From Flavobacteriaceae bacterium (GTDB taxonomy: Bacteria; Bacteroidota; Bacteroidia; Flavobacteriales; Weeksellaceae): a stretch of DNA of 64,000 bases. This document shows positions 57,474 through 64,000 of the stretch, piece by piece. The stretch spans positions 62,001-126,000 of the forward strand of contig JAUNUH010000004.1 of assembly GCA_030538275.1 (NCBI GenBank). Direction: 5' to 3'. Numbering within the stretch: position 1 is the stretch's first letter; every line of letters starts with the position of its first letter. The notes under the pieces were generated by a model that saw nothing but the letters and a program-made list of their open reading frames with translations, searched no databases and had not been told where the DNA came from. The position numbers and the translations under genes were made by a program.

Positions 57474-57913
57474 TTTCAAAAAAAGCCAAATACGCCATCA
57501 ACGCACTGGTATATCTTGCCAAAATTCCTAAAAATCAACCTATTAGTGTAATGACAATTGCAGAATCACAAAATATTCCGCTTAAATTTTTAGAAAATAT
57601 TCTAGCCGAGCTCAAAAAAGCTAAAATTGTGGACAGCAAAAGAGGCAAATACGGTGGATATTTTCTAAATCATCGAGCAGAGGAAATACATATGGCGACC
57701 ATAATGCGCATGTTTGATGGCGCAATAGCCATCTTGCCGTGTGTTACCTACAGATATTACAAAAAATGTGAAGAATGTGAAGACGAAGCCACTTGTGGCA
57801 TACGACAGGTGGCCATGGAAATAAGGAATGAAACCGTAAAAAGACTCAAAAATGCAACCCTTGCCGATATTGTAAAGCGAGAAAAAAATTTAAAAGAAAA
57901 AAAATTATTTTAA
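57470..57913 (+). CDS. Rrf2-family transcriptional regulator
   Basis: A 147-residue regulator: winged HTH MISKKAKYAINALVYLAK through IPLKFLENILAELKKAKIV (part: FLENILAELKKA) and the wing SKRGKYGGYFLNH. The sensor segment has Cys in LPCVTYRYYKKCEECEDEATC, a C-x9-C-x2-C-x5-C pattern (here given by spacing) that could hold an Fe-S cluster as in IscR or NsrR. It is the last gene of the M28-amidohydrolase operon by a 4-base overlap, an odd partner for peptidases. Regulons of such proteins usually concern Fe-S, nitric oxide or cysteine metabolism. Confidence 0.9.
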   Translation: MISKKAKYAINALVYLAKIPKNQPISVMTIAESQNIPLKFLENILAELKKAKIVDSKRGKYGGYFLNHRAEEIHMATIMRMFDGAIAILPCVTYRYYKKCEECEDEATCGIRQVAMEIRNETVKRLKNATLADIVKREKNLKEKKLF

Positions 57914-57972
57914 TTCATACTGTTTTAATATGAATTAAAATTAAAGTAAATTTGCTGGATTTTTCTATTAAA

Positions 57973-58686
57973 ATGCTGAAAATATTCGGTTTTGTAGGTA
58001 TGTTTTTTTCTCTGTTGCTATTCGGACAAAATTCGATTGAGCACCAACAACTTGTATGGTATGGATATAATCTAAATCTAGAAACCAAAAATCAAATCAG
58101 CATTAAGCAAGAAATTGAAAATCGCTCATTTTTATCACCTTGGAGACAGAATATTCTATTATCTACAACACAAGTCGAAAAGAATTTGGGCTCTAATTGG
58201 AAGGCAGCAGCAGGTTTCACGTATTTTTTGCAAACTATTCATCCGCCAAATAGCCATTCCGTCAATCGTACAGAGTTGCGTCCCCAATTTAGCTTTTCTT
58301 ACAAACAAATTTTACATGAAAATTGGCAATTGAACCATAGATATCAAGGAGAATTGAGATGGATTGAAAATAATTTGAATGATATAGCGTTGACTGCGTT
58401 ACGGTTACGTTATAGAATTCAGTTGCAGCATCAATTATCAGAAAAATTGAAATTAAAATTATTTGAGGAGATTCATATCAATACTTTCAAGAATTCATCA
58501 TTGGCAATTTTTGATCAAAACCGGGCGGGAATTGCATTTCAATATTCTTTAATGCCCAGTCTGGATTTGGAATTAGGTTATTTAAATTGGTATCAACAAC
58601 GCAATATAATGGGCGAATTTTATGATCGTAATATTTTGAGATTTACAATTTATCATCAAATTGATTTGGGTTCTAAAGCGGAGTAA
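57973..58686 (+). CDS. DUF2490 outer-membrane-type protein
   Basis: A 237-residue exported protein. Signal MLKIFGFVGMFFSLLLFGQ; the rest consists of alternating amphipathic strands (QLVWYGYNLNLET, YRIQLQHQLSEKLKLKLFEE, part: RIQLQHQLSEKLKLK, DLELGYLNWYQQ) and ends in ILRFTIYHQIDL, typical of DUF2490 barrels of the outer membrane. Function unknown. ATG 57973 is preferred over an in-frame TTG at 57952. It stands apart from the operon upstream by about 60 bases. Confidence 0.8.
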   Translation: MLKIFGFVGMFFSLLLFGQNSIEHQQLVWYGYNLNLETKNQISIKQEIENRSFLSPWRQNILLSTTQVEKNLGSNWKAAAGFTYFLQTIHPPNSHSVNRTELRPQFSFSYKQILHENWQLNHRYQGELRWIENNLNDIALTALRLRYRIQLQHQLSEKLKLKLFEEIHINTFKNSSLAIFDQNRAGIAFQYSLMPSLDLELGYLNWYQQRNIMGEFYDRNILRFTIYHQIDLGSKAE

Positions 58687-58820
58687 TTTTATATTGGGAT
58701 ATTTGATTTTATATTTTGATATAATTTTGATTTTACCTTAACTGAAATCAGAATTAAAACATTGATTTTCAATATTAATCACTAATTTTTCGTAAATCAA
58801 GAAACAGGAATTTTTTTCAT

Positions 58821-58905
58821 GTTTAGGGAAAAATTTGCTGTGCGTCCGCGGCCTTCAGCCCTGGCCCCAAAAGGAAGGCAAACGCAAATATTTCCCGTTC
58901 CCGCC
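58821..58905 (-). repeat. Dispersed structured repeat, copy B (about 85 bp)
   Basis: The reverse complement runs from GGCGGGAACGGGAAAT to TTCCCTAAAC and carries TTGCCTTCC and GGCCGCGGAC, as in copy A. Its stem GGGAAATATTTGC/GCAAATTTTTCCC differs in sequence from that of copy A but still pairs. It is the only feature in the 345-base gap 58687-59031. Confidence 0.7.
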
Positions 58906-59031
58906 ACGAAATGTAGTAGCTAGGTAAAATCTGAATCTGCGGGAAAACATTATTTCAAAAATATTTTCAATCTTCAACAATTGTGAATTTGCATGAAAAT
59001 TGCTGAAAAATGTTAAATTTTCTTTTAAAAA

Positions 59032-59952
59032 ATGGCATTTATCGACTATTATAAAATTTTGGGTGTAAGCAAAACCGCTACTGAAGCGGAAATTAAAAAA
59101 GCCTATCGCAAATTGGCGCGTAAACATCATCCAGATTTGAACCCGAATGACAAAGAAGCAGAGCAGCGTTTTCAACAGTTGAATGAGGCCAATGAGGTGT
59201 TGAGCGATGCAGCAAAGCGGAAGAAATATGATGAATATGGTGAAAATTGGAAACATGCAGATGAGTTGGAGCAGATGCGCAAGCAGCAACGACAATATCA
59301 GGGCGGTTCGTTTGGCGATGGCGGACAGGGGTGGTCTGAGGCTTACACCGGAAATTTTGACGAGGGGCAGTTTTCTGATTTATTTGGGGATTTATTTGGC
59401 AGCAGGTCGGGCGGATTTAGAAGTCAGAGAAATTCGGCCCGTTTTCGTGGACAAGATTTTCATGCCAGTCTTGAGTTGAATCTACGTCAGGCCGCAGAAA
59501 CGCATAAACAAACGCTCAACGTGAATGGAAAAAACATTCGAATCACCATTCCGGCGGGTGTGTATGAGGGGCAGGAAATCAAGTTGATGGGCCATGGTGG
59601 AGAAGGCGTAAATGGTGGTCCTAAGGGGGATTTGTATATAACTTTTAAAATTTTGCCTGATAGAGAATTCCGTCGTGATGGAGATAATTTGTATAAAACA
59701 GAAAAAATTAATTTGTACACAGCGGTTTTGGGAGGAGAAATTACTTTGAATACATTTGATGGACAGGTAAAGTTGAAAGTAAAACCTGGAACCCAAAATG
59801 CTACGAGAGTGAAATTGAGTGGAAAGGGTTTTCCCAAATATAAAAACGAGGGTCAATTTGGAGATTTATTTGTAACTTATGAAGTGTTGATTCCCACGTC
59901 TTTAACCGACAAACAGCGTGAATTATTTGAAGAATTATCAAAAACGAAATAA
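59032..59952 (+). CDS. cbpA: DnaJ-like co-chaperone CbpA
   Basis: A 306-residue type II J-protein. J domain ([24 protein letters not shown] at the usual place in RKHHPDLNP), a G/F-type linker with Gln/Gly, and the two C-terminal beta domains ([42 protein letters not shown]). No zinc region, which separates it from the DnaJ of this window. CbpA assists DnaK and binds curved DNA in E. coli. cbpM follows directly (no gap), and the regulator-partner pair confirms the call. Confidence 0.92.
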   Translation: MAFIDYYKILGVSKTATEAEIKKAYRKLARKHHPDLNPNDKEAEQRFQQLNEANEVLSDAAKRKKYDEYGENWKHADELEQMRKQQRQYQGGSFGDGGQGWSEAYTGNFDEGQFSDLFGDLFGSRSGGFRSQRNSARFRGQDFHASLELNLRQAAETHKQTLNVNGKNIRITIPAGVYEGQEIKLMGHGGEGVNGGPKGDLYITFKILPDREFRRDGDNLYKTEKINLYTAVLGGEITLNTFDGQVKLKVKPGTQNATRVKLSGKGFPKYKNEGQFGDLFVTYEVLIPTSLTDKQRELFEELSKTK

Positions 59953-60237
59953 ATGGAAACGAGATATATAAAAATTACGGAATATTGCGACAAAGAGAAG
60001 GTTGATATTTCTTTTTTGCTTGAATTGGCGCAAGAAGGAATTCTACATATTGAACGAGTAGAAGAAATCGATTATTTGAATCGTGAAGATTTGCGAAATA
60101 TTGAGATGTTTAGTCGCTGGCATTATGATTTGGGGGTGAATACAGAGGGAATTGATGCCATGAGGCATATGTTACAAAGAATAAGGGAAATGCAAAATGA
60201 AATTCAAATTTTGCAGCGAAAATTAGACTTTTTTTAA
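59953..60237 (+). CDS. cbpM: Chaperone modulator CbpM
   Basis: A 94-residue MerR-type-fold protein that binds the J domain of CbpA and inhibits it. It starts the base after the cbpA stop. Visible parts are the N-terminal YIKITEYC helix-turn-helix-like region, IDYLNREDLRNIEMFSRWHYD (part: LRNIEMFSRWHYDLGVN) and a long C-terminal helix LQRIREMQNEIQILQRKL. Length matches the family. Confidence 0.88.
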   Translation: METRYIKITEYCDKEKVDISFLLELAQEGILHIERVEEIDYLNREDLRNIEMFSRWHYDLGVNTEGIDAMRHMLQRIREMQNEIQILQRKLDFF

Positions 60238-60262
60238 TAAATTTGAATAAATTTTCAACATT

Positions 60263-60823
60263 ATGAAAAAATTATTTTTACTTTATTTCATATTCATCAT
60301 TTTTGGATGAAGTTCAGACAACGCTGAAAATTCGGATCCCGAAGAAGATGCTCCAAGCCTGTTTGGCAACTGAAAGCTGGAATATATAATTGATGTAGAA
60401 AGTCATCGCTGGAATCCTGAATTGATATGTAATGGTGACTCAGAATTGTTTATGAATATTGAGGAAACAGAAAATGACTCCATTTTTAGCATCCATGGAA
60501 TTACGCCTTATAATTGGTTGGGTATGCAAGAATTCACTGTAAATAATGGAAGTTACCAGAGTAAACACTTTACTGCAAGCCTTGCCGAATGTCAACCGGC
60601 CTATCTCGTTCCCAACTGTGTTGTTGATGGCAATTCATTTGACGAAATTATGCATCGTATTTTCACTCAGAATTGGAGTGCCGCGGGCAGCGAGGGGCAA
60701 ATCAATCTAAAAATACATATAAAAACAGACAGTTTACGTTTTATAGATCCATTACAACAATCGATTGTTTACTGGAAAATCGTTGAGTACCCCAGGATTT
60801 CAGGCGAAATTTTGTTTTTCTAA
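60263..60823 (+). pseudogene. Broken lipoprotein gene with two in-frame TGA codons
   Basis: From ATG 60263 the frame encodes a lipoprotein signal (MKKLFLLYFIFIIFG), then TGA at 60308-60310 exactly where the lipobox Cys should be, followed by Ser-Ser-Asp-Asn. The second TGA (60371-60373) is after SLFGN, where a Trp is expected (lipocalin-like G-N-W-K-L). The rest (MNIEETENDSIFSIHGI and more) is open to the stop at 60821. Both are one base from the expected codons (TGT/TGC and TGG), so two nonsense changes in an otherwise intact gene of about 187 codons are the best explanation. The 3' end overlaps the convergent SRPBCC gene by 24 bases. Confidence 0.75.
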
Positions 60824-61201
60824 TTTATCGGCAATTGTTTCTATAAAGGTGGTTAGTGGTTTTTTTGCCATCATTTCTACCATTGGGTTGAATTTGCCAT
60901 CAAATTGAATAAAAGCCTCTGATGCATTGTCATCTACCGCAGAAATGATAACTTTCATCTCATAATTAAAGGCATCGTTGGGTGATTCGAAAAGGATAAA
61001 ATCAGGTGCTTGTGTTTCTTTTAACTTCAAGCCAACCTTGGGCATTCCTTTGAGTTGAACAAAAAAACCATTTCCGCTTTCATGTACAGAAAATTCGGCA
61101 TTGTCTGGCATTAAATTTTGATAATTATTCAAATCGCTCAGATATTCATAAGCGGCTTGTTGTGGGATAGGCATTTGAACTTTTTTACTTTCGAAATTCA
61201 T
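60800..61201 (-). CDS. SRPBCC (Bet v 1-like) protein
   Basis: A 133-residue protein with the START/Bet v 1-like fold: an N-terminal strand (SKKVQMPIPQQAAYEYLSD), a strand-rich middle (FFVQLKGMPKVGLKL, EAFIQFDGKF) and a long C-terminal helix (PLTTFIETIADKLEKQ). It would bind a hydrophobic ligand or partner in the cytosol. No catalytic residues are evident. It is divergent from the Nudix gene. Confidence 0.83.
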   Translation of the reverse strand: MNFESKKVQMPIPQQAAYEYLSDLNNYQNLMPDNAEFSVHESGNGFFVQLKGMPKVGLKLKETQAPDFILFESPNDAFNYEMKVIISAVDDNASEAFIQFDGKFNPMVEMMAKKPLTTFIETIADKLEKQNFA

Positions 61202-61259
61202 ATTGTTAAAAATTTAGATATCCAGTAAAAATATATTAAGTTTGGATAATCAAATTCAA

Positions 61260-61871
61260 ATGTACAAAGTTTTTGTAAATAATCGTCCTTTGCGCATCGG
61301 TCGTTTTCCCGAAAAGAATATGAAAAATTTAGCTTTTCAGAATTCGGCTGATTTTGAAGTTGCAATACATTTATTATCAAGTCACACGCCTGAAGTAAAT
61401 ATTTATGCAGAAAAACCAGAAAAGGTTTGGTCTGAATTTCAAGCCTATTTTACCCAAATTTTTGCGGCTGGCGGTTTGGTATTTAATCAAAAAAAAGAAT
61501 CCCTTTGGATTTATCGTTTAGAAAAATGGGATTTACCCAAAGGCAAAATGGAAGCCGGTGAAACCCCTGAACAAACTGCGATTCGTGAAGTGGAAGAAGA
61601 ATGTGGTATTATGGGATTAGAAATCATTCAAGCTTTACCTACCACCTATCATTTGTATTTTCACAACACCTATATTTTGAAGGTAACTTATTGGTTTGAA
61701 ATGATTTATAATGGAAGTGAAATTCTGCATCCCCAGCATGAGGAGGGAATTTCGGAGGTGCGATGGATGTCTGAAAACGATTATCCCATCATTTTGCAGC
61801 AAACCTATGCCAATATAGTTGATTTGCTGCAAGAAACAATACCGTCAAAGTTCTTCGACAAAATCGATTAA
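61260..61871 (+). CDS. Nudix hydrolase
   Basis: A 203-residue protein. The Nudix box G-x5-E-x7-R-E-x2-E-E-x-G is complete: GKMEAGETPEQTAIREVEEE and on to CGI (about residues 104-126 here). An N-terminal region of about 85 residues precedes it, longer than in minimal Nudix enzymes. It would hydrolyse a nucleoside-diphosphate derivative. The TAAGTTTG -7 box (61237-61244) overlaps the TTG at 61242, so ATG 61260 is the start. The 3' end overlaps the convergent aminotransferase-like gene by 27 bases. Confidence 0.88.
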   Translation: MYKVFVNNRPLRIGRFPEKNMKNLAFQNSADFEVAIHLLSSHTPEVNIYAEKPEKVWSEFQAYFTQIFAAGGLVFNQKKESLWIYRLEKWDLPKGKMEAGETPEQTAIREVEEECGIMGLEIIQALPTTYHLYFHNTYILKVTYWFEMIYNGSEILHPQHEEGISEVRWMSENDYPIILQQTYANIVDLLQETIPSKFFDKID

Positions 61872-62651
61872 CTGTGAGGTTATTTCAGTGGAATAATTCT
61901 GTTTTTTGAAATTTGAAACAGAAATAATTCCAAATCCATCTCTAGCAATAAAAATTTCATCTGCTTTGACCAGGCTAAAAGGGAAAATTTCTTCTTCGAT
62001 TACCGTATCAAAGTAGGGTGCATGACTTGCTGCAGCCAAAGTCACTGTTCGCAAAACATCGTCTTTGGCTCCATTTTCCAGTTTTGGAGTTGCGATTTTA
62101 TTTCCATGAATGACAAAGAAATTTCCATAAATCGAGCGAGCGATACTTTTTGATTCATTGAGTAAAATGAGGTCATTTAAATCATTTTCTTGTGCGAATT
62201 TCATCAAAATACGCTCTTGCGGTATCGTAAAATGGATTCTATGATGAAAACCGCTAGGCATGTGGGTTTCTCTATATTGATCTATTTGAAAAAGACTGTT
62301 GAAATGCCAATTCTCTGGCAATGCAGCAGCTGTAACCCAGAAATCGGTTTGATCGAAATTTTGGCTAACATTGAAATAGACCACCGCGTTTTCAAGTCCA
62401 GATTCGCTTTGTAATTTTACAATTTCGGAATAGAAAAAATCGGGTGTGAAACTGATGGGAATGTCCATCCTGGCCATACGCATATTTGCCATTAAATGGA
62501 AATAATGCTTTTCCTGAAATAGAAATCTACCATTGAAGAAACGAATTTTTTCCTGAATCACCTCTCCTCTATGCACAGCTGCATGATCCAATGAAAATAC
62601 TGGGGTTGATTTATCAACTAGCTTGCCGTTGACATTTACTATAGGAAACAT
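61845..62651 (-). CDS. Class IV aminotransferase-like protein, catalytic residues not evident
   Basis: A 268-residue PLP fold-type IV protein: N-terminal NVNGKLVDKSTPVFSLDHAAVHRG (part: PVFSLDHAAVHRGEV) and GRFLFQEKHYFHLMANMRMAR (part: HYFHLMANMRMA) match class IV enzymes (BCAT, PabC). In the position of the PLP Lys it reads HRIHFTIPQERI, no Lys; where class IV enzymes have Gly-x-x-x-E-x-x-x-x-N it reads NESKSIARSIYGN, with Ala for Glu. It may be a PLP-free relative with another role. It is followed by a START-like gene upstream on the same strand, a pairing common in Bacteroidota. Confidence 0.75.
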   Translation of the reverse strand: MFPIVNVNGKLVDKSTPVFSLDHAAVHRGEVIQEKIRFFNGRFLFQEKHYFHLMANMRMARMDIPISFTPDFFYSEIVKLQSESGLENAVVYFNVSQNFDQTDFWVTAAALPENWHFNSLFQIDQYRETHMPSGFHHRIHFTIPQERILMKFAQENDLNDLILLNESKSIARSIYGNFFVIHGNKIATPKLENGAKDDVLRTVTLAAASHAPYFDTVIEEEIFPFSLVKADEIFIARDGFGIISVSNFKKQNYSTEITSQLIDFVEEL

Positions 62652-62655
62652 AATT

Positions 62656-63039
62656 CTATGAACCGATGGTATGTTTCAAGTCTTCTAACTGACTTCTCCA
62701 CAACTCTTTAGCCTCTTCGATATCATCTTCTTCTGCAAAGTCGATTACGATCAACGAAACATCATTTGTGAGTTCATCTACCTGGATTTTAATTTCAAAA
62801 AAATACTTTGTATCCTCATCATATTCCCATCGGTAACGAACATATTCATCATATTTAGAACGAATAAGATAAGCAACATCTTCGTAGCCTCCGTCCCAAA
62901 TAAAAGTGAATTTCTCTCCACGTGAATTAACATTTTCTGCAAACCATTCAGACAAGCCTGAAGGTGTCGCTATATAATTAAACAAAAAACTCGGAGATGC
63001 ATTTACCGGCATTTCTATTTCGAACTTCTTTTTGGACAT
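62656..63039 (-). CDS. START-like domain protein (Bacteroidota type)
   Basis: A 127-residue SRPBCC/AHSA1-like protein: KKKFEIEMPVNASPSFLFNYIA, part: VNASPSFLFNYIATPSGLSEW, then FTFIWDGGYEDVAYLI and YVRYRWEYDED, ending in a helix (AKELWRSQLEDLKHTIGS). A cytosolic ligand- or chaperone-binding role is likely. The ATG at 63039 is preferred to 63051 by family N-terminus. It precedes the aminotransferase-like gene by 4 bases, so both are in one transcript. Confidence 0.85.
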   Translation of the reverse strand: MSKKKFEIEMPVNASPSFLFNYIATPSGLSEWFAENVNSRGEKFTFIWDGGYEDVAYLIRSKYDEYVRYRWEYDEDTKYFFEIKIQVDELTNDVSLIVIDFAEEDDIEEAKELWRSQLEDLKHTIGS

Positions 63040-63254
63040 ATGATACTTCATTTATTAAAGTTTCGCAATATAATCAAAGAAAGCATATATAAAAACAAAG
63101 TTGTAAAATTTAGAATAAAATCACGTAAATATTTTAAAATAGGAATAAAACGCTCCTTTATATTCAACCTAATGAGCCTATTATTTTTACAGAATTATTT
63201 CAAAACCTAAATGTATTTTCAGTGAAAATGCTAAAAAATGTGTAATTTTATTCC

Positions 63255-63911
63255 ATGAAAAAACTTACAGATTTATCTGAAAATAATTCAATTCTCACGT
63301 CTTGGGTGAATCAACTTCGATCGGTCGAGATTCAAAATGATCGGTTACGATTCAGAAGAAATTTGGAGCGAATTGGTGAGATTGGGGCGTTTGAAATTAG
63401 TAAAACGCTGAAATTTCATGAGGTAAATATCCAAACACCTTTGGGCAAAAAAAGTAGTTTTGAATTTACAAAACAACCAGTTGTAATTACCATTTTACGT
63501 GCTGGAGTACCCCTATTTCAAGGCGTTCTGAACTATTTTGATTATGCAGACAGTGGATTCGTGGGTGCATATCGCAAGCATGGAGATGGTAATGATTTCC
63601 AAATCCGACAAGAATATGTGACTTGTCCAGATATTCATGCTAGGCCATTGATAGTCACCGATCCTATGTTGGCAACTGGTGCATCATTGGCAGAAGCCAT
63701 GTATGAAATATTAAAAATCGGAAAACCCTCGGAAATACACATTTTATGCGCTATTGCTGCAAGGCAAGGAATTCAGAAAATTCAATCAGAATTTCCCGAT
63801 GTCCATATTTGGTGCGGCACTATAGACGAAAATCTAGATGAAAGAGGTTATATTGTACCAGGTCTTGGAGATGCTGGAGATTTAGCATTCGGTAGTAAAT
63901 TGCAGAAATAA
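63255..63911 (+). CDS. upp: Uracil phosphoribosyltransferase
   Basis: A 218-residue enzyme that makes UMP from uracil and PRPP in pyrimidine salvage. Visible are TILRAGVPLFQG, the Gly-rich PRPP loop IVTDPMLATGASLAEA, and the uracil-binding tail LDERGYIVPGLGDAGDLAFG. Length and motif order are normal. Last gene of the window; the remaining 89 bases show no gene. Confidence 0.95.
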   Translation: MKKLTDLSENNSILTSWVNQLRSVEIQNDRLRFRRNLERIGEIGAFEISKTLKFHEVNIQTPLGKKSSFEFTKQPVVITILRAGVPLFQGVLNYFDYADSGFVGAYRKHGDGNDFQIRQEYVTCPDIHARPLIVTDPMLATGASLAEAMYEILKIGKPSEIHILCAIAARQGIQKIQSEFPDVHIWCGTIDENLDERGYIVPGLGDAGDLAFGSKLQK

Positions 63912-64000
63912 CGGTCAAAAACCTTATTTTCCTTTCTTAATTACTGATTTTTTTTTGTGAAAAACCCATTTAAAATTCACTTACAAAGTGTAATTTCACC

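Noticed and set aside
58855-59295. Minus-strand open frame over the cbpA start and repeat copy B
   Set aside because: It runs through the J domain of cbpA on the wrong strand and through the hairpin repeat; composition is unlike a protein.
24606-60373. TGA read as an amino acid (recoding) to explain three in-frame TGA codons
   Set aside because: mnmE, fmt and other intact genes end with TGA at conserved C-termini, and Trp at the lipobox position would not make a lipoprotein. No selenocysteine-type hairpin context is visible.

Overview
The window is an AT-rich bacterial chromosome segment of Bacteroidota type, most likely class Flavobacteriia. The gene families point there: Bacteroidota-type LptD, S46 dipeptidyl-peptidase, an outer-membrane barrel receptor with a carboxypeptidase-regulatory-like N-terminus, a START-like protein beside a class IV aminotransferase, and a DnaJ with two CxxCxGxG motifs. 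So do the promoters, which follow the Bacteroidota consensus TTG-(about 19)-TAnnTTTG; four have exactly 19 bases between the boxes. A family such as Weeksellaceae is a guess; no rRNA is present to decide.

Layout. 1-9.5 kb: partial yaaA, a GT-C membrane glycosyltransferase, ridA, lptD, divergent cell-wall amidase, an MCE/MlaD protein and an Fe-S oxidoreductase. 9.9-10.5 kb: a protein made of 31-residue tandem repeats. 10.8-19.6 kb: housekeeping genes (rsmE, recQ-fmt, HU, SatD/DUF3307 pair, pdxH, yqgE, PepSY-like). 19.65-33.2 kb: an integrated mobile island. 33.2-36.5 kb: mnmE, an FKBP-like lipoprotein, an S4 protein, aroK. 36.6-38.5 kb: tRNA-Lys and tRNA-Leu followed by near-identical flanking repeats, with small membrane genes between. 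38.6-47.2 kb: TonB-type receptor, DUF2520-kdsC, a carbon-nitrogen hydrolase, two PAP2 phosphatases, S46 peptidase. 47.3-64 kb: grpE-dnaJ, rimO, NlpC/P60, a GH13 protein, M28 peptidase-amidohydrolase-Rrf2 operon, cbpA-cbpM, a broken lipoprotein gene, Nudix, aminotransferase-like protein, START-like protein, upp.

The main discovery is the island of about 13.5 kb at the 3' end of mnmE. It is bounded by 18-bp direct repeats (TCATTTCCCGATACAAAA at 19651-19668 and TCATTTTCCGATACAAAA at 33190-33207) that recreate the last codons and stop of mnmE. The single mismatch is synonymous. A tyrosine recombinase and a zinc-finger/HTH protein lie next to the right end. Helically phased GGACA/GACAC repeats lie inside both ends, in inverted orientation to each other, as expected of integrase arm sites. 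The element carries an XRE-ImmA/IrrE switch with a dense dyad cluster, a possible replication-initiator-like protein with an excisionase-type HTH, and no conjugation or phage structural genes.

Its cargo includes a three-gene operon with its own strong promoter: HTH-ImmA/IrrE metallopeptidase, an unrecognised 182-residue protein, and a KAP-family P-loop NTPase. I propose this operon as a candidate undescribed defence system. A second cargo pair (447-residue unknown plus two-TM protein) and two very small genes lie beside it.

Other notable items are a dispersed structured repeat of about 86 bp found twice with compensatory stem changes (35454-35539; 58821-58905), a MITE-like inverted repeat at 44818-44946, duplicated blocks downstream of both tRNAs, and genes interrupted by in-frame TGA.
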